Part shown: positions 1 through 7,324 of the stretch, piece after piece
Position numbering within the stretch: the stretch's first letter is position 1
How the letters are laid out: each line of letters starts with the position of its first letter
DNA from: Roseibium hamelinense
GTDB lineage: Bacteria; Pseudomonadota; Alphaproteobacteria; Rhizobiales; Stappiaceae
Direction of reading: 5' to 3'
Assembly (NCBI RefSeq): GCF_007830545.1
Contig: NZ_VLLF01000005.1
Coordinates: 1 to 64,000, forward strand
Length of the DNA: 64,000 nt
Position numbers and translations under genes: made by a program
Notes under the pieces: model-generated
Told to the model about the DNA's origin: nothing
The model's database searches: none
What the model saw: only the letters and a program-made list of their open reading frames with translations

Positions 1-32
1 GGTAGTGTCAAATATTTTTCGCACTTTTGTTT

Positions 33-563
33 TCAGGCGACGGCTCCGTGGGTTTGGTGTTGCTCCTGGTAGAGCGGTGCCATGTTCATGTATTTTCGGG
101 CGGACCATTTGCCGGCCGCGATATGTCTGAGTCTTGCCGCGGCCAGGTTCAGGCATGATTGACCATCCGGGAACGCCCCGACAACTCGCGTTCGCCGCCG
201 GATCTCTTTCATTATCCGCTCCAGAGGATTGTTCGTCCTGATCTTGCGCCAATGGCTGTCCGGAAAGCCGTAGTAGGTCAGCGTCTCGTCGATGCTCTCT
301 TCAATGAGATCGGCAGCTCGTGTCAGACGTTGTGCCCGCAGGTCTGCGATAACAGCGTCAGCCTTTTCCTGTGCTGCCCTGCGGTTCTCTTGGGCATGAA
401 TGGCCTTCAGCATGTGCGTGACCTCGCGCACCTTGGTGGATGGGACGTGGCTGAACACATTGCGATAGAAGTGAACCATACAGCGCTGCCACTGCGCATC
501 GGGCAGATAGTCGGCCACGCTCTCCACGAGCCCCCGACAGGCATCAGAAATGATCAGCTTCAC
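33..563 (-). pseudogene. IS256-family (mutator-type) transposase, C-terminal fragment
   Basis: About 176 residues of the C-terminal half of an IS256-family DDE transposase. It includes the conserved block around SDACRGL, a helical region rich in Glu and Arg, and the NNPLERIMKEIRRRTRVVGAFP block typical of the family end. Family members are about 400 aa, so the N-terminal half with the first catalytic Asp is missing and the copy should be inactive. Reading leftward, the frame is cut at about 556-566 where IS3-family sequence begins. The first bases of the window (GGTAGTGTCAAAT...) could be the terminal inverted repeat, but the other end is not visible, so this is unproven. Confidence 0.85.
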
Positions 564-808
564 GCCAAGATCGGGGAGATGTCACTGGAGAATGATTTTT
601 TAGCCGGCGCGCTCACCAAAGCGGGACTGTTGGGTAGCGCAAGGAAATGATCGACCGCAGTCATGATCTGTCCATCACCCGTCAGGCCAAGGCTTTGGGG
701 ATCAGCCGCGGCATCGTCTATTACCTGCCACAGCCTGCATCCGCGGCTGACCTGAAGTTGATGCGCCGCATCGATGAACTCCATCTTGATTATCCTTTTG
801 CGGGCTCT
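552..808 (+). pseudogene. IS3-family remnant (end of orfA, start of orfB)
   Basis: The plus strand carries the end of an IS3-type orfA (LENDFLAGALTKAGLLGSARK, stop at 648-650). It overlaps the first codons of orfB (ATG at 647; MIDRSHDLSITRQAKALGISRG, then MRRIDELHLDYPFAGS). The ATGA overlap is the usual IS3 arrangement for programmed frameshifting. OrfB stops being recognisable after about 55 residues, before the integrase catalytic core, and the orfA start is gone, so this is an inactive fragment. It abuts the IS256 fragment at a short shared string. Confidence 0.8.
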
Positions 809-809
809 G

Positions 810-941
810 ATGAAAGATCAGGTCACTGATCTCAAGGACCAGCGTGACGGCTGGCAGAAACAGGCCGAGGCGAACCAAAGGCTATTGCAGGACATGCGGC
901 CGGAACCGCGCCGCTGGTTCAGCTTCGGAAAGGCGAGTTGA
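810..941 (+). pseudogene. C-terminal remnant of a coiled-coil plasmid/phage-type protein
   Basis: A 43-codon open stretch ends at TGA 939-941. It encodes a charged coiled-coil followed by a tail of the form DMRPEPRRWFSFGK. Tails with WQKQAEANQRLL and a terminal aromatic/Arg patch are common at the ends of DNA-binding or replication-accessory proteins on alphaproteobacterial plasmids and islands. It starts exactly where the IS3 homology ends, so it is probably the surviving 3' end of a gene interrupted by that IS. I cannot name the family; the reading as a remnant is inference. Confidence 0.4.
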
Positions 942-994
942 TGCGTTGGCCGGGTTATGGCGGCATTGCAGCTGCTGGCCAGTAGAGGCAGGTC

Positions 995-1081
995 GGGAGC
1001 CCGGATCCGCACCCTGAACGCGGAAATTACCGTCCGCTAAGGCTCCCGGTAAAATCCGCTGGGTGCGGAACCAGGGCTCCC
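995..1081. repeat. Imperfect 20/21-bp inverted repeat
   Basis: GGGAGCCCGGATCCGCACCC at 995-1014 is repeated in inverse orientation at 1061-1081 (GGGTGCGGAACCAGGGCTCCC), with a one-base gap and a few mismatches. The 46-base loop has no ORF. It could be the ends of a small non-autonomous element or a structured RNA; neither is shown. Confidence 0.55.
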
Positions 1082-1283
1082 TCCACCGCCATTTGGGCAT
1101 TGAGCTGAGGGGCCGATACGGGCCTTGAGAACGGTCGCTTTTTTCTACAAACGGGGAGTTGCATCTATCTCTGCTGTCATAGAGCTTAAGGCTCTGAAAA
1201 GTATAATAAAAATTATTATAGTCCGTTTAGGGTTTTCAAGCCCTCTCGAATATTTCCCAGTATTTTATTGCGTCCTCGCCTCA

Positions 1284-1329
1284 GGGGACGTCTCGCGTAC
1301 GTGCACACACGCGCGCGTGGGACGTCCCC
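1284..1329. repeat. GC-rich hairpin
   Basis: GGGGACGTC at 1284-1292 pairs with GACGTCCCC at 1321-1329, and inner CGCG blocks extend the stem. No T-run follows on either strand, so it is not an obvious rho-independent terminator. Confidence 0.5.
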
Positions 1330-1452
1330 AAAGGGGACTGGGATTACTTAGAGGTGCCGGGACCGACTTCCGGCTCGCCGCTCGCCGCGGCGTCCAGCCT
1401 TGCCCTGCCCTGAGATCAACGGCAGGCAACGCAAACCAGCAAGGAGCGCGGT

Positions 1453-1743
1453 ATGCCAATCGTTCAATTTTCTCCAAAGCCAACCAGCAACGCCGACAGA
1501 CGGGCTATCCTGAAAGGACGCCTGGTCCGGCACCGGGAAAATCACCTGATGAGCCAGTATCCCTCTCACTGCCGCTCTGAGGGCAATCTGAGACGGGCCA
1601 TGCTGGATGCGGTCCTCGATGCCTGCCCGGAAAACCAAGTGGAGTTTTTGACGTTGATACCGCGGAGGCTTTTATCCGGCACACACCACGATCAACTGAT
1701 CAATGAAGTCCCGGGAATTGTGAACCTGGTTCGCAGCACTTAA
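1453..1743 (+). CDS. Small hypothetical protein (96 aa)
   Basis: An ATG preceded by a good Shine-Dalgarno (AAGGAG about 6 bases upstream) opens a 96-codon frame. The product is rich in Arg and His at its start (LKGRLVRHRENHL) with a predicted helical middle (RRAMLDAVLDACPENQVEFL). I do not recognise a family. No other rightward gene lies within 7 kb, and the frame sits between the IS debris and the candidate origin, so it may be island cargo. Support is only the ribosome binding site and frame length. Confidence 0.45.
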   Translation: MPIVQFSPKPTSNADRRAILKGRLVRHRENHLMSQYPSHCRSEGNLRRAMLDAVLDACPENQVEFLTLIPRRLLSGTHHDQLINEVPGIVNLVRST

Positions 1744-1981
1744 GCGCCAATATCGAAAAACCGAATTTAAAGGCCGTACAGCACTCCTGATCTCGACAGG
1801 CTGGCGTTGTATGGTTTTTAGCCAAAACCCTCTCAGCGGCTATTTCTGTGGCTTCTGAGGGGTGTTTAGTAAAGGATTTGACCTGCGTGTTTATCCAATC
1901 CACCGGGTCGAGCTTTGTGGTCATGCCGACAGGGCCTGCTGCAAACGTATTGTCGCCGACCTGGATAAGGCCAGCTAACAT
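1700..1981 (-). CDS. Possible small hypothetical protein (93 aa)
   Basis: A leftward frame with a modest GAGGG ribosome binding site. It begins MLAGLIQVGDNTFAAGPVGM and continues into a helical charged segment (HPSEATEIAAERVLAKN). Its last 44 bases overlap the end of the rightward ORF at 1453-1743, so one of the two ends may be wrong. No family recognised. It may be read with the rep operon, which runs in the same direction upstream across the repeat cluster. Weak call. Confidence 0.3.
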   Translation of the reverse strand: MLAGLIQVGDNTFAAGPVGMTTKLDPVDWINTQVKSFTKHPSEATEIAAERVLAKNHTTPACRDQECCTAFKFGFSILALKCCEPGSQFPGLH

Positions 1982-2275
1982 GACCCTCAGATTAGGAATC
2001 TGATAGTCACCCCCCTCAATACAGCTTCCAAGTATCTGTAATAATTAAGGAAACAGGCTTTATCCCCCCCCTTGCCGAATTTTTCCTTTTTATAGAGGGG
2101 GAATAAATCGGGTATTTCCTTGAAATATCAAGCCTATAGTGAGCTGACTTGTCCCCGCGCCAAGCAATATTTCCCGTTACTTTATTAGAGGACAGTCGGG
2201 GTCTATTTTCGCCTATTTTAGACTCATGCCGCGCCCATCGTCCGCCTCTTTCGACTATTCAAACTCACTTACCGC
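1982..2275. other. AT-rich gene-free stretch next to the iteron-like cluster
   Basis: No supported ORF. It has runs of pyrimidines (2066-2074 is C-rich, followed by T-rich stretches) and several ATTT-rich patches. With the repeat cluster immediately to the right, it could be the melting region of a replication origin; that role is inference from position and composition. Confidence 0.4.
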
Positions 2276-2519
2276 GGTAACAACGATCATGCTGACGCTG
2301 TGGTCCTGAATAGGCAACAAAAAGACGCGGTAACAACGGTAACAATCATCTGATTAATCAATGATATCCGTTAGTTAAATTGTTACCGCTGTTTTTTGCA
2401 CCGGTAACAAAAGCTTGGTTTGTTACCGGTGTATTTTTGGACCGGTAACATTCGGGTCCTCAAGAATGGCGGAAACCCCCCATTCCCCCCTCATTGTTAC
2501 CGTTGTTACCGTTGTTACC
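2276..2519. repeat. Iteron-like cluster (10 copies of GGTAACA/TGTTACC), candidate replication origin
   Basis: Copies on the plus strand as GGTAACA: 2276, 2329, 2338, 2403, 2444. As TGTTACC: 2381, 2421, 2495, 2504, 2513. The pair at 2329/2338 and the last three are spaced exactly 9 bases apart as tandem repeats. The cluster begins a few bases after the stop codon of the leftward RepA-like helicase gene. A 7-mer repeated ten times in 244 bases, with regular phasing and both orientations, is far above chance. Iterons bound by replication initiators are the known precedent; the initiator that would bind here is not identified. Confidence 0.7.
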
Positions 2520-2524
2520 GGGGG

Positions 2525-3817
2525 TCAGTCATTTGCGGCAAAAACGTAGTCCTTGTGAGCGTACTGCCCACGCCCGACCTTCTGGATCTGACCGTCACCC
2601 ACCATCTTGATTAACAGCCGCCGCACACTGCCTGCCTTCATGGAAGTAAGCGCCTGGATATCAGTCGGTGTTAAAGGCTCATCAGCCTGTTCAAGCTCGG
2701 CCCTTATCCGTGCTCGCTCATCAGACTGCCGGATCTCTTGCGCATCACCCTGGATCGTCCATATGCCCGCATCGAACCGTAGTGCTGTTTCAATCTCTTC
2801 AACATCACGGCCCCTCACATAGAGGGTTATGCCGTTGTTGTCGCGATCAAGAACAAGCGTGGTGTCAGCGCAGGCGGACAACCCATTGGACCCGGAGAGA
2901 GCTTCGAGAGGATCATCAGCACCGCCCTTGCGGGTATGGTGAAGCGCCAGAACGCTCACACCTGTGTTGGTGGCCCATTGCTGCAGACCAGAGAACGCAG
3001 CATAGTCGTTTTCATAGGCGTTTCGTGACCTGCCGCCCGCAGGCTTGATCCGCTGGAGGACATCCACAACGATTAGCCGTGGGCTGGCAACATATTGGCA
3101 CCATTTATCCAGCGCCATAGTAAAGCCCTCGTTCAACGGGATTGGTTCGGCCGCCCAAGTCAGCCGTGACAGGTCAGGTTTGTTGAAGGGTAGCAGGGTG
3201 TTGATCCGGCTCTGGATCCGGCGCGGGCCATTCTCCATATCGATGTACAGAACATCCCCCGCTTCCACGTCGATCTTGCCCATTGCCATGCCGCCGGTCG
3301 CAACAGCGATGGCCCAATCGATTGCCAACCAAGTCTTGCCGAGCTTCTGCCGACCAGCGAGGACATTGAACCCTTCAGTAAGGTAGTCTGGGACAATCCA
3401 CTTAACGGTTTCAAACTGGGCGGCCAGCAAATCGTTCGAGTTCTGGAAGGTGAAGTGCCTTTGCGGTTTTGGCAGCTGTTGCGGAGGGCTCAAATGATCG
3501 TGTCCGTATCCATGGACATGAGACAGATCCCGTGGCTTTCGCATCGCCCCGCGTTCCGCACTCAAGAGTGTCTTTTCGATCTCGCCGATTTCAAGCCCGG
3601 CCCTCTCAGCCGCGTGGGTCAGGGCGCGGGTGACTGTCTCATGTGGCAGCTGATCGTTCGCGACGAGTTGGAACAGGCTGAACGCCGACCTGTTGAGGGT
3701 ATCATTGCGTTGACCTTCGGGCGCTGTATAGACACGGTCGATCTCGGCGTTCAACGCCGCCATTGCGTAGTTTGGAGCGGAATTCAGGCGCAGTAGTTCT
3801 TGAACGGCGTCCATCAT
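2525..3817 (-). CDS. RepA-like AAA-type replicative helicase
   Basis: A 430-aa RecA-fold ATPase of the AAA_25/RepA type, which unwinds DNA as a hexamer on plasmids and integrated replicons. Walker A is GRQKLGKTW at about residues 155-163. A Walker B strand RLIVVDVLQRI lies near residue 250, followed by an ALHHTRKGG segment and the SGSNGLSACADTTLVLDR region characteristic of this family. The C-terminal 70 residues look like a winged helix (LTPTDIQALTSMKAGSVRRLL). The start overlaps the upstream primase stop by ATGA (3814-3817), so the two are translationally coupled. The gene is last in the rep operon and ends against the iteron-like cluster. Confidence 0.85.
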   Translation of the reverse strand: MMDAVQELLRLNSAPNYAMAALNAEIDRVYTAPEGQRNDTLNRSAFSLFQLVANDQLPHETVTRALTHAAERAGLEIGEIEKTLLSAERGAMRKPRDLSHVHGYGHDHLSPPQQLPKPQRHFTFQNSNDLLAAQFETVKWIVPDYLTEGFNVLAGRQKLGKTWLAIDWAIAVATGGMAMGKIDVEAGDVLYIDMENGPRRIQSRINTLLPFNKPDLSRLTWAAEPIPLNEGFTMALDKWCQYVASPRLIVVDVLQRIKPAGGRSRNAYENDYAAFSGLQQWATNTGVSVLALHHTRKGGADDPLEALSGSNGLSACADTTLVLDRDNNGITLYVRGRDVEEIETALRFDAGIWTIQGDAQEIRQSDERARIRAELEQADEPLTPTDIQALTSMKAGSVRRLLIKMVGDGQIQKVGRGQYAHKDYVFAAND

Positions 3818-4413
3818 GCATCTCCTTCGAACAGAAACTCATAACCTGGTTTATTCAATTCCGGTCGTGAAGGCGGGGCGATGACATAGCCTCCATCCCC
3901 ACGGACATCGACATTGGGTGCTATTTTGCCCGCTGAGTTGCGGGTGGTTTGGTCGGCTTGCTCAAACCAGATATGGGCACCACCAGACGGCGTATTGACG
4001 TGACGCCCGGCAAGCAGCCAATGGCCCAGCCCCAGCCTCTCCAGCTCAAGGAAGCCGTTCCCGTTCTTCATATCGACATCAAGAACGATCAGGTCTGAGA
4101 TCGTGCCGGTTGCAATACCAATAAGCGCCTGAGGAAACTGAGCCCACCAGGCTTTAATCTGGCTTGCCTCTGCTGTTGCCGCTTTGAAGCCATTAACAGT
4201 GAATGGCCTCTTGTTCGGGCGGCATGGAAAAACGTGCTTCCCCTGATCGGCGTAATCCAGGGCAGCTGCAAGCAAGCGGCTCTCAAAAGCCGCAACCTCA
4301 TCCTGCGCGCATTCCGTGACACCGTTGGTTTCAAAACTCAATCCAGCCAAAGATCGTCTGGGGCGATCGGGGACTGATGTCTCCGGCCTGTCCACGTTGA
4401 TCGTACTGTTCAT
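3814..4413 (-). CDS. Bifunctional DNA primase/polymerase (Prim-Pol, archaeo-eukaryotic type)
   Basis: A 199-aa Prim-Pol domain that would make primers for replication of the element. Catalytic Asp pair D112/D114 lies in LIVLDVDMKNG; the second motif SGGAHIWF is at residues 143-150; the NVDVRGDGGYVIAPPS block is the conserved family end. The first 45 residues are poorly conserved-looking linker. It contains only the polymerase domain; the helicase is supplied by the next, overlapping gene, whereas in related elements the two are often fused. It overlaps the upstream small ORF by 4 bases (4410-4413). Confidence 0.85.
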   Translation of the reverse strand: MNSTINVDRPETSVPDRPRRSLAGLSFETNGVTECAQDEVAAFESRLLAAALDYADQGKHVFPCRPNKRPFTVNGFKAATAEASQIKAWWAQFPQALIGIATGTISDLIVLDVDMKNGNGFLELERLGLGHWLLAGRHVNTPSGGAHIWFEQADQTTRNSAGKIAPNVDVRGDGGYVIAPPSRPELNKPGYEFLFEGDA

Positions 4414-4604
4414 CGCGCACCGCCTTTCTGCGCGTGCTCGGAAAAAAGCTTTGCGCGAAGGGAATGCGCCTTGTGTTCGAGAAGACGCTGGAAATGAGCA
4501 GCCGCGATAGGATCACCGAGCAAAGTAACAAGCTCCTTATCCAGGGCCTTACGGACGACTGCGTATTGCTCAGCATGGGGCGCAAAGACGCGAAGCTTGT
4601 CCAT
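4410..4604 (-). CDS. Small rep-operon protein (64 aa)
   Basis: I chose the ATG at 4604 rather than the longer frame to 4742 because a strong GGAGGTG ribosome binding site lies 7 bases upstream. The product (MDKLRVFAPHAEQYAVVRKA...) is predicted all-helical and charged. No family recognised. It overlaps the next gene (Prim-Pol) by ATGA, and its own start overlaps the stop of the upstream ORF in a TGATG arrangement, so all four rep genes are coupled. The tight coupling suggests a role in replication or its control. Confidence 0.65.
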   Translation of the reverse strand: MDKLRVFAPHAEQYAVVRKALDKELVTLLGDPIAAAHFQRLLEHKAHSLRAKLFSEHAQKGGAR

Positions 4605-4798
4605 CACATCACCTCCACTGCATTTGGAAAATGAAGCGACACATGCGCGTCGCATCGGCTGGCCGACCATCCGGTCTGTGCCTGTATCCGCCGCCCGATC
4701 AGGGTGCGGGGATGCCGGGATGGTGTTTGCCGAGCCGCCCATTCAAAGAGCGGCAGGTTTGTATTGCGCGCACGGCGGCGCATTGGTAGAACAGTCAT
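4604..4798 (-). CDS. Small basic island protein (64 aa)
   Basis: First gene of the rep operon. It starts at ATG 4796-4798 with AAAGGTAG about 6 bases upstream. The product begins MTVLPMRRRARNTNLPLFEW and contains an ARQTPSRHPRTLIGRRIQAQTG helix-like stretch. Short proteins with an N-terminal LPLF(D/E)WA motif followed by a basic helix that resembles a DNA-reading segment are common beside primase genes in alphaproteobacterial islands; I know of no assigned function. TGATG coupling to the next ORF supports expression. Confidence 0.6.
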   Translation of the reverse strand: MTVLPMRRRARNTNLPLFEWAARQTPSRHPRTLIGRRIQAQTGWSASRCDAHVSLHFPNAVEVM

Positions 4799-4838
4799 AG
4801 CTGCTACCTTTCTTTGTTAGTCAGGTTTTCAGTTAAGT

Positions 4839-4885
4839 CCCCGGCGCACTCGGTCTGTTTCGCTACACCCGAATGCGAACCGGGG
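4839..4885. repeat. Imperfect 15-17-bp inverted repeat between alpA-like gene and rep operon
   Basis: CCCCGGCGCACTCGG (4839-4853) pairs with CCGAATGCGAACCGGGG (4869-4885), with one mismatch and a two-base bulge. On the plus strand an ATTTATTTT stretch follows. It lies 40-90 bases upstream of the first rep-operon start codon, in the path of leftward transcription from the alpA-like gene. It could be an attenuator, an antisense-RNA terminator or an operator for replication control. Confidence 0.55.
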
Positions 4886-4945
4886 ATTTATTTTGCGCTG
4901 TCAGTGTCCGGGATTGCGAACAACGCCCAGCGCCTCTTGACTGCC

Positions 4946-5116
4946 CTACACACGCGGCAGGGCGTCCAGCCAAGCTTTCAAATCTTCATCTAGAATGATG
5001 GTTCGCCGCCCGATTTTCGTGGCCACCAATCGCCCGGCTCTGATTTCCTCATAGAGCTTGGTGAACCCGGCATAACCGGCTTCCTTCAAGTCACGAAGCG
5101 TATGGGCTTGCCGCAT
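4946..5116 (-). CDS. AlpA-like excisionase / helix-turn-helix protein (56 aa)
   Basis: Below usual ORF cut-offs but well supported: an AGGAGG-type ribosome binding site (GGAGGAAGG) precedes ATG 5114-5116. The 56-residue product (MRQAHTLRDLKEAGY...) fits the AlpA/excisionase winged-helix fold: a first helix, a turn with YEEIRAGRLVATKIGRRT where the wing sits, then ILDEDLKAWLDAL. AlpA proteins act as regulators and recombination directionality factors for P4-type integrases, which matches the integrase 860 bases away on the same strand. It is probably the switch between integrase expression and the rep operon. Confidence 0.75.
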   Translation of the reverse strand: MRQAHTLRDLKEAGYAGFTKLYEEIRAGRLVATKIGRRTIILDEDLKAWLDALPRV

Positions 5117-5308
5117 TTCGTCTGCCTTCCTCCGGCTATCATGCCGGTGCTTGCAGGGGCGCTATTGCCCGCTGACAGACGTGTTTTCCCACAGAATGCT
5201 CGGGCAGCTTTTTTTAGAAAATAACGATAAGAAGAAATTTTTTAATATAAAACAGATACTTAGCGGGTTTTCAGGACCGAGAATCAATTGACCTAGCCTT
5301 ACGAATCA

Positions 5309-5977
5309 CTATTCAGAAGCAGGATTTAAGTCATCATCATCTAAGCCTTCCAAGAAAGCCTGCTCGACCAACAGGCTGGCACGCACTTGCCGGTCGGTAA
5401 TAATAAAACCGCGCTCCTGCTTCCAACGCTCACAAACCTGTTGGAGTGCCGCACGTTCATCGGCTCTATTCGATGTAAGACGGTAGAACCGCGTTCGGTC
5501 CAGCTCGCGTGCGGTTTTTCCATAACGCTTACCGCGCATGAACAAGTCACGGAAGGCTTCGTCGAGCTCCCAATCGACATCTTCACCCGCTCTATCTAAT
5601 TCAAGAAGGTGGAGATAATCCTCGTCTTCTATTTCAACGGCAAATTCATTTAGCAGGTCAGAAGCTTTATCTTCCAAGGCATCTAATTTTTGCTTCTGTT
5701 CAAATGTGGGCTCACCATTCGCGATACGGCGCTGTAAATCGCGCCTGCGCTCAGAAATGCTTTTACTTTCAGACAACCAATTTTTTGCTGCATCCAATTT
5801 AAGGCGATGCTCTTCTATTTCACGGCGCTTTTCTGGGGTTGGTACCATGCCTTTTTCTGCAAAAGCCTTCGGGAGTTCAGCCGTTAGTCTTTCATGGATG
5901 GCTATTCGATAGTACCCGGCTATCCTTAGCTTATCCCATTCATTAAGCTTAATACGCTTCTTCTGCTTCCTATTCAT
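5309..5977 (-). CDS. Unrecognised charged coiled-coil protein coupled to the integrase (222 aa)
   Basis: Predicted almost entirely helical and highly charged. A basic N-terminus (MNRKQKKRIKLNEWDKLRIAGYY) is followed by a long coiled coil (about residues 45-125) and an acidic tail ending GLDDDDLNPASE. Its start overlaps the integrase stop by ATGA (5974-5977), so it is translated with the integrase. I see no catalytic motif, signal peptide or membrane segment, and I do not recognise the family. Its bases are somewhat more AT-rich than the flanking genes, consistent with cargo. Candidate roles are recombination accessory, satellite packaging interference or anti-phage cargo; none is shown. Confidence 0.7.
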   Translation of the reverse strand: MNRKQKKRIKLNEWDKLRIAGYYRIAIHERLTAELPKAFAEKGMVPTPEKRREIEEHRLKLDAAKNWLSESKSISERRRDLQRRIANGEPTFEQKQKLDALEDKASDLLNEFAVEIEDEDYLHLLELDRAGEDVDWELDEAFRDLFMRGKRYGKTARELDRTRFYRLTSNRADERAALQQVCERWKQERGFIITDRQVRASLLVEQAFLEGLDDDDLNPASE

Positions 5978-7173
5978 CTAGCCCGCCTTATAATCTTCGG
6001 ATTAACGCTGATTGAACTTTCCCATGCCTCCATCAATTCCCGCCGCCGCTCCAAGGCATCACCCCGCCGGTAAGCCCGTTCCGTCATGTCGCCAACGGCA
6101 TGCGCAAGCGCCGCCTCGGCAATCTCTCTCGGATAGCTGGTTTCTTCCGCCGCCCAATCCCGGAAGCTGCTACGGAAGCCATGAACCGTATAGCCGCCTT
6201 GCCCCATGCGGCGCATCTGCATTGCCATCGCCATACCGGAAAGCGGACGGCCCGCTTTATTGCCGGGAAACAGAAAACCATCGTCCCGGCGCAACAGCTC
6301 AAGCCTATCGAGGATTTCCAGCATGCGCCTTTTGAGGGGAACCCGGTGCTCTTTTCCGGCTTTCATGCGCTGGGCGGGAATGGTCCAGACCTTTGCATCG
6401 CGGTCTATTTCGGACCATGAGGCATTGAGCGTTTCGCCGCTTCGCGTGGCCGTCAGGATGCACCATTCCAAGGCAAGGGCGGACAGGCTTTCATTGGCAC
6501 GGAGCGCCGCCACAAAGCGCGGCAGGTCCTTGTAGGGCATAGCGGCATGGTGGCCGCGTGTGAGCTTCTGCCGCTTCGGCAAGAGCTTGTCCAAATGACC
6601 GCGCCACCGGGCCGGGTTTTCGCCCGTCCGCAAGCCCTGAGCCTTCGCTGCATCCAGAACACGTTCAATGCGCCCCCGGAGCCGGACGGCGGTTTCCGGC
6701 TTTTCCTGCCAGATAGGTTTCAGGACGGCCAGAACGTCGCGCGTTTCGATATCGTCCAGACGCTTATTGCGGAGCGGAGCGGCATAGGTTTTCAGGGTCA
6801 TGCGCCACTGTGCCAAATGTTTGGCATTCCGAAAACCGGGCGCTAGGTCGTCAACCAAGGCGTCGGCAAATTGCCCGAAAGTCTGGTTCGAGTTCTTTGC
6901 GCGCTCCGCTTCACGAACGGCAATCGGGTCTAGGTCCTGAGCAACCATCGCACGGGCTTGGTTTGCGGCTTGGCGGGCGTCGGCCAAAGAGACGGCGGAA
7001 AGCTTGCCCAGCCCCATTTCCTTTCGCTTGCCGTGCCATTGAAAAATGAAGCGCCAGGACTTCGCGCCGGATTTGGAAACCGACAGGTAAAGCCCGTCAC
7101 CATCTGCATGCAAGCCCGGCTCGGAAACCGTTTGCACCGTTCTTGCCGAAAGCCGTTTTGCCGCCCGCGCCAT
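5974..7173 (-). CDS. int: P4-type tyrosine integrase (DUF4102 N-terminus)
   Basis: A 399-aa site-specific recombinase. Residues 1-90 are the arm-binding domain (DUF4102-like: GLYLSVSKSGAKSWRF, MGLGKLSAVSLADAR); residues 100-200 are the core-binding SAM-like domain; the remainder is catalytic. All tyrosine-recombinase residues are visible: R244 (TATRSGE), K271 (MKAGKEHR), H331 and R334 (HGFRSSFRDW), H358 (ALAHAVGD) and nucleophile Y368 (ERAYRRGD). It is therefore probably active. It is transcribed away from the probable right junction, with the start 190 bases inside. P4-type integrases commonly use tRNA 3' ends, but no tRNA is visible here. Confidence 0.95.
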   Translation of the reverse strand: MARAAKRLSARTVQTVSEPGLHADGDGLYLSVSKSGAKSWRFIFQWHGKRKEMGLGKLSAVSLADARQAANQARAMVAQDLDPIAVREAERAKNSNQTFGQFADALVDDLAPGFRNAKHLAQWRMTLKTYAAPLRNKRLDDIETRDVLAVLKPIWQEKPETAVRLRGRIERVLDAAKAQGLRTGENPARWRGHLDKLLPKRQKLTRGHHAAMPYKDLPRFVAALRANESLSALALEWCILTATRSGETLNASWSEIDRDAKVWTIPAQRMKAGKEHRVPLKRRMLEILDRLELLRRDDGFLFPGNKAGRPLSGMAMAMQMRRMGQGGYTVHGFRSSFRDWAAEETSYPREIAEAALAHAVGDMTERAYRRGDALERRRELMEAWESSISVNPKIIRRAR

Positions 7174-7191
7174 CGCTCAACCCCGCACCTA

Positions 7192-7212
7192 ACCCTAAAA
7201 CTGACCCTAAAA
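7192..7212. promoter_or_regulatory. Two direct 9-bp repeats upstream of int
   Basis: ACCCTAAAA occurs at 7192-7200 and again at 7204-7212, 12 bases apart, 19-39 bases upstream of the integrase ATG. Closely spaced direct repeats next to int genes are often arm-type integrase or AlpA binding sites. Assignment is by position only. Confidence 0.4.
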
Positions 7213-7324
7213 GATAATGCGGATTTGGGCGGTATTCAACGGATGACGGCGAACAAGCACCTGAATAAACACCTCTATTTTTTTGGCTTTTTCGGACGCA
7301 GGCGAAACATGAAAAACAATGGTT

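Larger units (their letters stand above)
942..1452. other. Gene-free stretch with two inverted repeats
   Basis: No convincing ORF on either strand. It contains an imperfect inverted repeat (995-1014 with 1061-1081), an AT-rich patch around 1196-1225 and a GC-rich hairpin (1284-1329). It separates the IS debris from the small ORF at 1453. Confidence 0.6.

Noticed and set aside
159-551. 5' part of a plus-strand ORF leading into the IS3 remnant
   Set aside because: Antisense to the IS256 transposase fragment; only the last 30 or so codons are genuine IS3 orfA sequence.
2420-2614. Small plus-strand ORF with CYRCYRCYR repeat
   Set aside because: It is just translation of the tandem TTGTTACCG repeats and runs into the antisense of the helicase gene.
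7174-7324. tRNA 3' end as attachment site
   Set aside because: No T-arm (GTTCGA) or CCA-like end visible on either strand between the integrase and the orphan terminator.
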